A stretch of DNA of 64,000 nucleotides from NCBI RefSeq assembly GCF_000816085.1, contig NZ_CP008747.1, forward strand, positions 496,001-560,000, written 5' to 3'. Positions 55,524-63,713 of the stretch are shown here, piece by piece. This stretch comes from Staphylococcus hyicus (GTDB taxonomy: Bacteria; Bacillota; Bacilli; Staphylococcales; Staphylococcaceae). Below the pieces are notes generated by a model. The model was not told the origin of the DNA, ran no database searches, and saw only the letters and a list, made by a program, of their open reading frames with translations. Position numbers and translations under genes: made by a program. The number at the start of each line of letters is the position of its first letter. The stretch's first letter is position 1.

Positions 55524-57050
55524 ATGACAACAGCTGGAAAAACTCAGAAAAAACCGACCTTTAAACCGGTTTGGTTTGGCATAAGTTTTATCGCATTGAT
55601 TTTAATTTTGATTTTGCCAACTTCAGATAGTTTACCTATCATGGCGAAATGTGCTTTAGCCATTCTAGCATTTGCTGTAATTTTATGGGTAACAGAAGCA
55701 GTGAGCTATCCTGTTTCAGCGACGATGATTGTTGTGTTAATCATTTTACTTTTAGGATTTAGTCCAGTACAAAACTTAACAGAATCCCTAGGTAACCCTA
55801 AAATGGGGAAAGACGTGTTAAGTGGTTCAGACTTATTCGGTACGGCGAATGCGTTGAAATTAGCATTTAGTGGATTTTCAACGAGTGCAGTGGCACTTGT
55901 TGCAGCTGCACTGTTTTTAGCGACTGCCATGCAAGTGACGCAACTTCATAAACGTTTAGCGTTATGGGTATTATCATTAGTAGGTAACAAAACAAAGCGC
56001 ATCGTGATTGGTGCAATTTTAGTATCAATTATTTTAGCGTTCTTTGTACCTTCAGCGACTGCAAGAGCAGGTGCTGTCGTGCCAATATTATTAGGGATGG
56101 TTGCAGCTTTTGGTGCAGCAAAACAAAGTAAGCTTGCAGCACTGTTAATTATTACTGCAGTACAAGCTGTTTCGATTTGGAACATTGGGATTAAAACTGC
56201 AGCTGCGCAAAATATTGTTGCCGTGAATTTTATTAATGGTCAATTAGGTCATGATGTATCATGGGGCGAGTGGTTTTTATATGCAGCGCCTTGGTCGATT
56301 ATCATGTCTATTGTACTTTATTTTGTAATGTTAAAAGTCATACCACCAGAACAAAACGAAATTGAGGGTGGTAAAGAACTGGTACAACAGCAATTAAAGG
56401 CTTTAGGTCCGATTACGGGAAAAGAATGGCGTTTAATTATTATCTCTCTTGCATTACTCATTTTATGGTCAACAGAAAAAATTCTTCATCCGATTGATTC
56501 TGCATCGATTACGTTACTTGCATTAGCGGTGATGTTAACACCTAAGATTGGTGTGATGACATGGAAGGAAGCGGAAAGTAAAATCCCTTGGGGTACGGTT
56601 ATTGTATTTGGGGTAGGGATTGCATTAGGTAATGTACTCCTTCAAACTAAAGCAGCGCAATGGTTAAGTGATCAAACATTTGGATTAATGGGCTTACAGC
56701 ATATGCCGATTATCGCTACTATTGCATTAATTTCATTGTTTAATATTTTAATTCACTTAGGATTCGCAAGTGCTACGAGTTTAGCTTCTGCTTTAATTCC
56801 GGTTTTCATCTCTTTAACGATGACGTTAGACTTAGGCGATATGTCAATTGGATTTGTTTTAATACAACAATTTGTCATTAGTTTTGGCTTTTTACTCCCT
56901 GTAAGCTCACCACAAGGTATGCTTGCATATGGAACTGAAACATTTACTGTCAAAGATTTTCTTAAAGTAGGTATACCTATTACTGTTATTGGTTATATTT
57001 TAGTCATCATATTAAGTATGACGTATTGGCAATGGCTTGGATTATTATAA
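55524..57050 (+). CDS. Sodium:dicarboxylate/sulfate symporter (DASS/SdcS-like family)
   Basis: A 508-residue membrane transporter with about 12 hydrophobic segments. The family motifs SFGFLLPVSSPQGMLAYGTETFTVKDFLKVGIPIT (second substrate loop, an SPQ variant of the usual SNT) and FFVPSATARAGAVVPILLG (first loop) are recognisable. Known relatives carry succinate, malate, citrate or sulfate with sodium; selectivity cannot be told. ATG 55524 follows AAAGGGGG; the TTG at 55515 is less likely. A terminator follows at 57055-57102. Confidence 0.82.
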   Translation: MTTAGKTQKKPTFKPVWFGISFIALILILILPTSDSLPIMAKCALAILAFAVILWVTEAVSYPVSATMIVVLIILLLGFSPVQNLTESLGNPKMGKDVLSGSDLFGTANALKLAFSGFSTSAVALVAAALFLATAMQVTQLHKRLALWVLSLVGNKTKRIVIGAILVSIILAFFVPSATARAGAVVPILLGMVAAFGAAKQSKLAALLIITAVQAVSIWNIGIKTAAAQNIVAVNFINGQLGHDVSWGEWFLYAAPWSIIMSIVLYFVMLKVIPPEQNEIEGGKELVQQQLKALGPITGKEWRLIIISLALLILWSTEKILHPIDSASITLLALAVMLTPKIGVMTWKEAESKIPWGTVIVFGVGIALGNVLLQTKAAQWLSDQTFGLMGLQHMPIIATIALISLFNILIHLGFASATSLASALIPVFISLTMTLDLGDMSIGFVLIQQFVISFGFLLPVSSPQGMLAYGTETFTVKDFLKVGIPITVIGYILVIILSMTYWQWLGLL

Positions 57051-57054
57051 AAAT

Positions 57055-57102
57055 AAGGGAGTTGTCTGATGAGAATTAGGCAACTTCCTTCATTATTTTT
57101 TA
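57055..57102 (+). terminator. Terminator after DASS symporter
   Basis: AAGGGAGTTGTCT pairs with AGGCAACTTCCTT (two mismatches) around a ten-base loop, followed by a T-rich tract. Confidence 0.7.
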
Positions 57103-57360
57103 AGAAATAGATGTTACGCTTTTGATGCAATACGTTTCAAATAGGAGTTGCGTGATATCCTGGAATTGTTACTTTAACCGGTAAAGGTCGTACATCGAAT
57201 GATTTTGTTTAAATTGTTTTGCGTTATGTTTAAAGTGACCGTTCGCCAATTTATGCTGTTTTGTGTGGTTTTCATGGTAAAGCATGTTTGTACGATGTTC
57301 GGCGACGATTGAACAAGCAATGATTCATCATATTACATCAGACTTCTATACACATAATTA
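57103..57360. other. Intergenic region before the 60-residue membrane protein
   Basis: About 260 bases, no gene or strong structure recognised. It probably contains the promoter of the small gene. Confidence 0.35.
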
Positions 57361-57372
57361 GAGGTGACAAAT

Positions 57373-57555
57373 ATGAATCAAAGATATTTAAAAGTGTTAG
57401 GCTTATACATTTTAAGTTCAGCGATGGGTGCAATGACGACGCGCATGTGTAATAAAGATCATGTCTTTAAATGGTTCACACAAACTATAATTGGTTACGG
57501 TGTGTTTGCTTATGGACTAAAAGTATTGACGCGTGCTAAAAATAAAGAGAAATAA
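57373..57555 (+). CDS. Small membrane protein (60 aa), unknown
   Basis: Sixty residues with two weak hydrophobic stretches (about 7-21, LGLYILSSAMGAMTT, and 37-52, TIIGYGVFAYGLKVLT) and a basic end (RAKNKEK). It is preceded by AGAGGTGA at the right distance. No family recognised. The ribosome site and clean small frame make it more likely than not to be real. Confidence 0.5.
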   Translation: MNQRYLKVLGLYILSSAMGAMTTRMCNKDHVFKWFTQTIIGYGVFAYGLKVLTRAKNKEK

Positions 57556-57713
57556 AAAAACGGAAGGTCTACATTATAGCGTGTATACCCTTGATAGCAG
57601 CTGTAATGTGAATCACACGTTATAGTAGTGGATAATGAAGTCACAACAAAAGAACGTCTCACTTTAACAGACAATATGCTAGAGGTGTGCGTCTTCGCAC
57701 CACTTTAAACACA

Positions 57714-57752
57714 TAGCCAACAAAGTTCATGAAGAATGAAGTTTGTTGGCTA
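57714..57752. repeat. Dispersed palindrome, copy G
   Basis: TAGCCAACAAAGTTCAT (57714-57730) pairs with ATGAAGTTTGTTGGCTA (57736-57752) with one mismatch and a five-base loop. Its arm is nearly identical to that of copy F. Confidence 0.8.
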
Positions 57753-58080
57753 TTCATATTTAATACAGGAGGAGACCGAGCGGGGGAGGCACCTGAAACT
57801 ATTCGGCAAGGTGTTTCTATGACAACCTATTTATCAACGTTGAAAAAGGGGCTGAAGATAGGCCACCTTTTATTTCTAATGTCATCATGCAGTAGGCGTG
57901 ACATTGCGTTTAAATAGATATTTGGTTTGTGCGCAAACTGCGGTAAGAAGCATAGAAAACCGAGGGTAAGTCATTAATCTAAAATTGAAGTGATTGAAAT
58001 CAAAACGCTTTTTTTATTTTATTCAGACTACCATCATTTTATACAATTTAGTAAAATAAAAGGGAATTTAATATTTGTTT
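57753..58080. other. Intergenic region with a GC-richer block before the formate/nitrite transporter
   Basis: At 57770-57810 the sequence is unusually rich in G (GGAGGAGACCGAGCGGGGGAGG) and forms ACCT/AGGT pairing. Further on, AGGGGCTGAAG and AGGCCACCT occur. I found no coding potential and no riboswitch match. Confidence 0.3.
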
Positions 58081-58093
58081 CAGGAGGCATACC

Positions 58094-58912
58094 ATGGGGA
58101 TTGAAAAACCAACGAAAGATCTCAAAGATACATACGCTTCAAGAGAAATTGTGAAAAGCATTGTCAATTCAGTAGCCATGAAAGAAGTGTTACTTGATTG
58201 TGCGTTCACAAGATACTTATTAAAATCAATGATGTCCGGGTTTTTACTTACGATTGTGACAGTGTTTATGCTCGCAATGAAGACGCAGTTAGCAGGTGCG
58301 CCACCAGCGGTCATTCATTTAATGGGCGCCATGGCATTTAGTGTGGCTTTAGTTTTTATCGTTCTTACACATTCTGAACTCCTTACGAGTAACTTTATGT
58401 ATATGACAGTTGGTATGTATTACAAAACGATTTCTTTTTCAAAAACGATGTGGTTATTTACAATTTGTTTTCTAGGAAATATTCTAGGTGCATTTGTGTT
58501 ATTTGGTTTAATGATTTTCACGAAAGTCATGACACCGGAAATGATTCAAGCATTGAGTGCTACTGTCGATGCTAAAACTGTCACGTCTACTTGGCACGCG
58601 ATTTTAGTGAAAGGTATTTTTGCGAACTTTTTTATAAATATTGGTATATACGTATCCATGATGTTTAAAGAAGGTTTGTCTAAAACATTTTTTATCGCTA
58701 TTGGTGTAATCATTTTTGTATTTATGGGTTATGAACATGTTGTTTATAATGCAGGTTTATTTGTCGGTATGATTTTTTATAACATCGATGCGCTCTCTTG
58801 GTTAGATGTGCTAAAAAATATTGTATTTGCGTATATTGGTAACTATATTGGTGGCGGCTTATTAGTAGGATTGCTTTATGCTTATTTCAATGGTGACCGT
58901 AAATACACGTAA
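58094..58912 (+). CDS. nirC: Formate/nitrite transporter (FNT family)
   Basis: A 272-residue channel-like transporter with about six membrane helices and the FNT pattern: HSELLTSNFMYMTVGMYY (the conserved loop after helix 2), FANFFINIGIYVSMMFKEGLSK and FMGYEHVVYNAGLF with NYIGGGLLVGLLY. It moves nitrite or formate across the membrane. Position next to the sirohaem/nitrite reductase genes favours nitrite. AGGAGG precedes the ATG. It is followed by palindrome copy H. Confidence 0.82.
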   Translation: MGIEKPTKDLKDTYASREIVKSIVNSVAMKEVLLDCAFTRYLLKSMMSGFLLTIVTVFMLAMKTQLAGAPPAVIHLMGAMAFSVALVFIVLTHSELLTSNFMYMTVGMYYKTISFSKTMWLFTICFLGNILGAFVLFGLMIFTKVMTPEMIQALSATVDAKTVTSTWHAILVKGIFANFFINIGIYVSMMFKEGLSKTFFIAIGVIIFVFMGYEHVVYNAGLFVGMIFYNIDALSWLDVLKNIVFAYIGNYIGGGLLVGLLYAYFNGDRKYT

Positions 58913-58920
58913 GATGTAAT

Positions 58921-59018
58921 AGGGATTAAGACGTAGCTACCCTGTGAATTAAAACCAACAAAGTTCTTCATACATGAACTTTGTTGGTTATATTTATATA
59001 TAAATTTAGTTTCTATGT
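58921..59018. repeat. About 100-bp intergenic repeat including palindrome copy H
   Basis: GGGATTAAGACGTAGCTACCC, then a perfect stem AACCAACAAAGTTC (58953-58966) with GAACTTTGTTGGTT (58976-58989), then TTTATATATAAATTTAGT. The same blocks, in the same order, occur at 30456-30557. Confidence 0.72.
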
Positions 59019-59039
59019 GGGGAAGGCTGATGAATTAAA

Positions 59040-59365
59040 ACATCCCTTTGATTGCTTCCTTAGCCGGGACGTCTAACGGATTAAGCCGAAACCGTAAATC
59101 CATTTTGAGCGCAGAAATCCAAGACTATTGACTTTTACAATATATAAGGCGGTAGCTGACTGGATTACGTATGCGGTTAGAAAGCTTTTCGCAATTTACG
59201 CATACCATCTATTCACGCATCTTCATAGGTGGACTGAAGACGTAACGCATTGCATTCCTAACGTCTTCATGCACCGATGGGCATTACTACGAAATCAATT
59301 AGATTTCTGTAATGCTCCCTCCTCGTGGTAAGGTGCCTAGAAAAGCGAGGCGTTAGGGATAATCA
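59040..59365. repeat. Multi-hairpin intergenic element of unknown function
   Basis: About 320 non-coding bases with four consecutive stems: GTATGCG/CGCATAC (59169-59205), TGAAGACGT/ACGTCTTCA (59235-59269), GGGCATTAC..GAAATC/GATTTC..GTAATGCTCCC (59279-59319) and CCTCG/CGAGG (59321-59350). The right end (CTAGAAAAGCGAGGCGTTAGG) recurs at 36.04 kb. Frames in it are short and lack ribosome sites. Confidence 0.55.
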
Positions 59366-59459
59366 AAATTGAAATGGTTTATGCCATGCCCCTTTTTTGT
59401 TTTGTCATATAAAGAGGTCTGTTACGCTAGGAAATAGTAAATTATACAAGGGGGATATT

Positions 59460-60011
59460 ATGAATCAGATAAATATTAGAATGGCGACATTACAAGATGC
59501 TAAAGTATTACAAGATTTGATGTATCGTGCTTTTACACCGTTGCGTGAAGCGGGCATCGATTGGCCATCAGTACATGCGGATATTGACATGATTGAAAAG
59601 AATATTAAGTATAATGCAGCTTATGTTTTAGAAAAAGATGGGAAAATCGTGTCTACACTCTCGATTCGTTTTCCGTGGGAACCGAAATATAAAGTATCGC
59701 AATTCCCATTTATATGGTGGTTCGCCACGGATCCTGACTATGGAGGTCAAGGATATGGCGATCAATTGATGACATATATAGAAGAAACGATTTTAAGAGA
59801 TATGTTAAAAGCACCAGCTGTGGTATTAGGAACGTCTGCTCGTAAAATGGCTTGGCTTAAAGAGGTCTATACACGAAGAGGCTATGACTCTTTTTTTGAA
59901 ATGGAAGAATCTAGTGGTGATCGAGGAGCCATGATGGTAAAAGTCCTCATCCCTGAAAGATACAATAAAGACTTATTGGCCCCACCACCATGGTATGAAG
60001 GTGGGGCATAA
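59460..60011 (+). CDS. GNAT-family N-acetyltransferase
   Basis: A 183-residue acetyl-CoA-dependent acetyltransferase. INIRMATLQDAKVLQDLMYRAF is a typical N-terminus. DYGGQGYGDQLMTYIE is the acetyl-CoA pyrophosphate loop (Q/R-x-x-G-x-G/A). VLGTSARKMAWLKEVYTRRGYDSFFEMEE is the usual C-terminal strand-helix. ATG 59460 follows AAGGGGGA. A strong hairpin at 60016-60054 ends it, so it is not part of the sirohaem operon. Substrate unknown. Confidence 0.78.
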   Translation: MNQINIRMATLQDAKVLQDLMYRAFTPLREAGIDWPSVHADIDMIEKNIKYNAAYVLEKDGKIVSTLSIRFPWEPKYKVSQFPFIWWFATDPDYGGQGYGDQLMTYIEETILRDMLKAPAVVLGTSARKMAWLKEVYTRRGYDSFFEMEESSGDRGAMMVKVLIPERYNKDLLAPPPWYEGGA

Positions 60012-60015
60012 TGGC

Positions 60016-60054
60016 TAGGGAATTCCCTTACTTTTTGAGAAGGGGAATTCCCTA
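60016..60054. terminator. Terminator after GNAT gene
   Basis: TAGGGAATTCCCTT (60016-60029) pairs with AAGGGGAATTCCCTA (one extra G) around a loop of about ten bases. A moderately T-rich tract follows. Confidence 0.65.
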
Positions 60055-60067
60055 TATTTATTATAAG

Positions 60068-60085
60068 TTGTGAAATTAATCACAT
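60068..60085. promoter_or_regulatory. Rex-like operator before the sirohaem/nitrite operon
   Basis: TTGTGAAATTAATCACAT is close to the full Rex palindrome (TTGTGAAATWWTTCACAA), about 45 bases before the sirB start. In S. aureus, Rex is known to bind before nir genes. Confidence 0.7.
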
Positions 60086-60130
60086 TAATACTTTGATTTC
60101 ATTTACAATAAACGTGTAGGGGGTGTCGGC

Positions 60131-60883
60131 ATGTATAAAACGATTTTAGTCGTTCATGGGATGCGTAAAGGAAAATTAAATGAAACGCTTGTAAACTTTA
60201 TTCATCGTACGTTTGATGCACATATGTTAGATTATGATGTTGCTTTTTTAGAAAGTGAAGAAAGGTCTTTAGAACTGGTGATTCAAACTACGATTAATGC
60301 AGGCTACAGACGTATACATTTCATTCCATTATTATTATTTTCAGCATCTCATTATTATGAAGATATAAAAGTCTTATGTGAAATATACGGTAGAAAATAC
60401 CCAAACGTGCAACTGGTTCTTGGAAAACCTTTAGGTACACATGAACGCATGACGTCTTGGGTTGCATCTCAAATCGCCAACTATCAACATAACATAGATG
60501 CATCGACAGGTATAGTTGTTTTAGCGCATGGTAATTCACGTTTTGATGAACCTGACGTTGCATTGACTGAAATTTGCGACAAATTATCAACGCCTACACA
60601 TCCGTGTTACCCCAGTATGGTTTATGGCGCCTACGCATTTACAAAAACACTACCTGAGATTGCACGAAAGCATCGTAAGCTATTGTTGATTCCATTCTTC
60701 TTTTATGATGGTTATCTTGTCAATAAGACGAAACGCCGCATACTTGAACTCAATTTACCTAACGATATGGTGTATACGCCGGCCATTAACTTTCATCCGA
60801 TTTTAGAAGAAGTGGTTAGAGAACGGATGGCAGAATGTGAGGAGGTTTCCTATGTATCCCATTCAATTGAATCTTGCACATAA
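60131..60883 (+). CDS. sirB: Sirohydrochlorin chelatase (SirB/CbiX-like; NirR of staphylococci)
   Basis: A 250-residue protein with two CbiX-type halves. The first has ILVVHGMRKG (metal-site His) and HFIPLLLFSASHYYEDIK (second His). The second has VVLAHGNSRFDEPD. It inserts iron into sirohydrochlorin to make sirohaem, the cofactor of NirB. In S. aureus the gene at this position is called nirR. It is the first gene of a sirB-sirC-nirB-nirD operon, overlapping sirC by 32 bases. GGGGG lies upstream of the ATG. Confidence 0.82.
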   Translation: MYKTILVVHGMRKGKLNETLVNFIHRTFDAHMLDYDVAFLESEERSLELVIQTTINAGYRRIHFIPLLLFSASHYYEDIKVLCEIYGRKYPNVQLVLGKPLGTHERMTSWVASQIANYQHNIDASTGIVVLAHGNSRFDEPDVALTEICDKLSTPTHPCYPSMVYGAYAFTKTLPEIARKHRKLLLIPFFFYDGYLVNKTKRRILELNLPNDMVYTPAINFHPILEEVVRERMAECEEVSYVSHSIESCT

Positions 60884-61313
60884 GCACGTCGTGATCATAG
60901 GAGGTGGCAAAATCGCTTGGCGAAAATTGTCAAACCTTCTTACAGAGCCTTGTACAGTCGATGTGGTAAGTCCAAAATTTCATGATGCTTTTCAAGTTTT
61001 ACAATCTTCAGAACGGCTGAGGTTGATTCGAGAACCTTATCATAAATCGCATCTTAAACATGCTGATTTGATTATAATAGCGACAAACGACCCCCAAACG
61101 AATAATCAAGTTGCTCTGGATGCTTCACCTTCACAATGGATCAATCATACAGGGGATAAAACACAATCAGATTTTTTTAACATGTTAACGATTCAACATG
61201 ATGAACTAACCATTAGTATTAGTTCAAACGGGCAAAATATAGAACGAACGAAACGATATGCAGCTAAAATCAAATCATTTTTAACTGCAGATGAGGAGGA
61301 TATGCATGAGTAA
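60852..61313 (+). CDS. sirC: Precorrin-2 dehydrogenase (SirC/Met8-N-like)
   Basis: A 153-residue NAD-dependent enzyme that oxidises precorrin-2 to sirohydrochlorin. The Rossmann motif VVIIGGGKIAWRKLSNLL is at the N-terminus, and DLIIIATNDPQTN and LTISISSNGQ follow as in the CysG N-domain. It is shorter than bifunctional Met8p and appears to lack the chelatase part, which fits a separate SirB. ATG 60852 follows GAGGAGG; the frame start at 60837 would place that site inside the gene. It overlaps nirB by eight bases. Confidence 0.85.
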   Translation: MYPIQLNLAHKHVVIIGGGKIAWRKLSNLLTEPCTVDVVSPKFHDAFQVLQSSERLRLIREPYHKSHLKHADLIIIATNDPQTNNQVALDASPSQWINHTGDKTQSDFFNMLTIQHDELTISISSNGQNIERTKRYAAKIKSFLTADEEDMHE

Positions 61314-63711
61314 GACGAAACTTTTGATGATCGGAAACGGTATGGCTGGTGTACGTACAATCGAAGAAATTCTTGAGCGTGATCCAGAGCGCTTTGACAT
61401 TACTATTATAGGTAAAGAACCTTATCCTAACTACAACCGAATTATGTTATCTAATATTCTTCAAAACAAAATGACAGTTGAAGAAACGATTATGAACCCA
61501 TATGAATGGTATGAAGAACATGGCATTCATCTCATCACTGGTGATAAAGTAGTTAAAATTGATCGAGAGCAACAACTTGTTGAAACTGAAAAAGGACAAA
61601 TTGTTTCCTATGATCAAATGATTATCGCAACAGGCTCTGATTCATTTATTTTACCAATCGACGGCTCACGACTTGAAGGTGTTGTTGGCTTCAGAACAAT
61701 CGATGATACAGAAAAAATGTTAGAAACTGCAAAAACAAAGAAAAATGCAATCGTAATTGGTGGGGGCTTGCTTGGACTTGAGTGTGCGCGTGGTCTCGTT
61801 GACCAAGGTATGAACGTTACGGTCGTGCATTTAGCTGAGTGGTTAATGGAAGTACAACTTGACCGAAAAGCAGGAGAACTATTAAAAGCAGACCTTGAAA
61901 AACAAGGCATTCATTTTGAACTTCAAGCCAATACACAAGAAATTTTAGGCGAACAGCATGTCGAAGGTATACGACTTTCAGATGGTCGTATATTAGAAGC
62001 GGATATGGTTGTCATGGCAGTGGGAATTCGTCCAGTTACGAAGGAAGCACGTGCTGCTGGCTTAGAAATTGGTCGTGGCATTGTTGTGGATGATTTTATG
62101 AAAACGAGTGACCCTAACATATATGCGGTTGGCGAATGTGCAGAACATCGTTCAAAAGTTTACGGCTTAGTGGCACCGCTGTATGATCAAGGTAAAGTGT
62201 TAGCAGATCATATTACTGGTATCCCTACGGATGGGTACAAAGGTTCAACGACATTTACCTCTTTAAAAGTTTCAGGCTGTGATTTATTTAGTGCAGGTTG
62301 GATAACAGAAACAGATGGCGTACGTGGAATTGAAACATTTAATGGTGTCGATAATATCTACAAAAAAGTATTTGTTAAAGATAAAACGATTGTTGGCGCT
62401 GTTTTATACGGAGATACAGAAGAAGGTAATCGCTTCTACAACATGATGAAAAAAGGCGACACCATTGATGAGTATACACTTGTTTCAATTTTACACAAAG
62501 CTGGTGAAGTAGATGCCATCAGTGTTGCAGAAATGGATGATGACGAAACGATTTGTGGATGTAATGGTGTTTCTAAAGGAACAATTGTTCATGCCATTCA
62601 TGACCAAGGATTAAAATCAGTTGCAGAAGTTACGAAAGCGACAAAAGCAGGGAATTCATGTGGTAAGTGTAAAGGTCAAATTGCTGAGCTGTTAGAACAC
62701 ACACTTGGTGATGATTTCGTAGCAGCAGCGCCAACTGGTATTTGTGGTTGTACAGATTTATCTAGAGATCAAATTGTGACACAAATACGTGCAAAAGGTC
62801 TTAAAACATCAAAAGAAGTACGTCACGTTTTAGATTTCAAAGATAAAGGGGGCTGTCCAAAATGTCGTCCAGCCGTTAACTATTATTTGAACATGGTGTA
62901 TCCGCATGAACATGAAGATGAACAAGCATCACGTTTTGCGAATGAACGTTACCATGCCAACATTCAAAACGATGGGACATTCTCTGTTATTCCTCAAATG
63001 CGTGGTGGGGTGACGGATGCAGATCAATTGATTCGTCTTGGAGAAGTGGCGAAAAAATATGACGTTCCATTAGTAAAAGTGACCGGCTCACAACGTATCG
63101 GTTTATATGGTGTGAAAAAAGAAGAATTACCACACATATGGGAAGATTTAGAGATGCGTTCAGCTTCTGCATATGGCAAGAAAACACGTTCAGTAAAAAG
63201 CTGTGTCGGTAAAGAATTTTGTCGTTTCGGCACACAATATACAACAAAACTCGGTATTCGATTAGAAAAAACATTTGAATATATTGATACGCCACACAAA
63301 TTTAAAATGGGTGTTTCAGGTTGTCCACGTAGTTGTGTTGAGTCTGGTGTTAAAGACTTTGGTGTCATTGGCGTAGAAAATGGATTCCAAATTTATATAG
63401 GTGGAAACGGCGGTACAGATGTGGTCGTTGCTGAACATTTAACAACAGTCGAAACAGAAGATGAAGTTGTAAAATTATGTGGTGCGTATATGCAGTATTA
63501 CCGTGAAACAGGCATTTATGCTGAACGTACAGCACCATGGTTAAAACGTTTAGGATTTGATCAAGTTAAATCTGTTGTTTTAGACCCAGAAAAGCAAGAC
63601 GAACTATTTAATCGCATCATGGATGCCAAACAAGCATATGAAAATGAGCCATGGCATGCAGTGATAGAGGACGCACGTAAACGTTCAATCTTTGAAGTGG
63701 AGAAGGTGTAA
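61306..63711 (+). CDS. nirB: Nitrite reductase [NAD(P)H], large subunit
   Basis: Cytosolic six-electron reduction of nitrite to ammonia, 801 residues. Domains in order: FAD site GNGMAGVRTIEEI (about 10-25), NADH site VIGGGLLGLECARGL (about 150), two BFD-like [2Fe-2S] motifs (CGCNG...SCGKCK and CGCTD...GGCPKC), then the sirohaem/[4Fe-4S] domain with CVGKEFC and CPRSC supplying four cysteines. ATG 61306 has GAGGAGGA seven bases before; the frame start 15 bases upstream contains that site. Confidence 0.95.
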   Translation: MSKTKLLMIGNGMAGVRTIEEILERDPERFDITIIGKEPYPNYNRIMLSNILQNKMTVEETIMNPYEWYEEHGIHLITGDKVVKIDREQQLVETEKGQIVSYDQMIIATGSDSFILPIDGSRLEGVVGFRTIDDTEKMLETAKTKKNAIVIGGGLLGLECARGLVDQGMNVTVVHLAEWLMEVQLDRKAGELLKADLEKQGIHFELQANTQEILGEQHVEGIRLSDGRILEADMVVMAVGIRPVTKEARAAGLEIGRGIVVDDFMKTSDPNIYAVGECAEHRSKVYGLVAPLYDQGKVLADHITGIPTDGYKGSTTFTSLKVSGCDLFSAGWITETDGVRGIETFNGVDNIYKKVFVKDKTIVGAVLYGDTEEGNRFYNMMKKGDTIDEYTLVSILHKAGEVDAISVAEMDDDETICGCNGVSKGTIVHAIHDQGLKSVAEVTKATKAGNSCGKCKGQIAELLEHTLGDDFVAAAPTGICGCTDLSRDQIVTQIRAKGLKTSKEVRHVLDFKDKGGCPKCRPAVNYYLNMVYPHEHEDEQASRFANERYHANIQNDGTFSVIPQMRGGVTDADQLIRLGEVAKKYDVPLVKVTGSQRIGLYGVKKEELPHIWEDLEMRSASAYGKKTRSVKSCVGKEFCRFGTQYTTKLGIRLEKTFEYIDTPHKFKMGVSGCPRSCVESGVKDFGVIGVENGFQIYIGGNGGTDVVVAEHLTTVETEDEVVKLCGAYMQYYRETGIYAERTAPWLKRLGFDQVKSVVLDPEKQDELFNRIMDAKQAYENEPWHAVIEDARKRSIFEVEKV

Positions 63712-63713
63712 TG

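Noticed and set aside
57729..57917. A 62-codon plus-strand frame
   Set aside because: Begins inside palindrome copy G; codon use and composition do not resemble a gene.
59128..59331. A 67-codon plus-strand frame
   Set aside because: It falls entirely within the multi-hairpin element; no start site or domain character.
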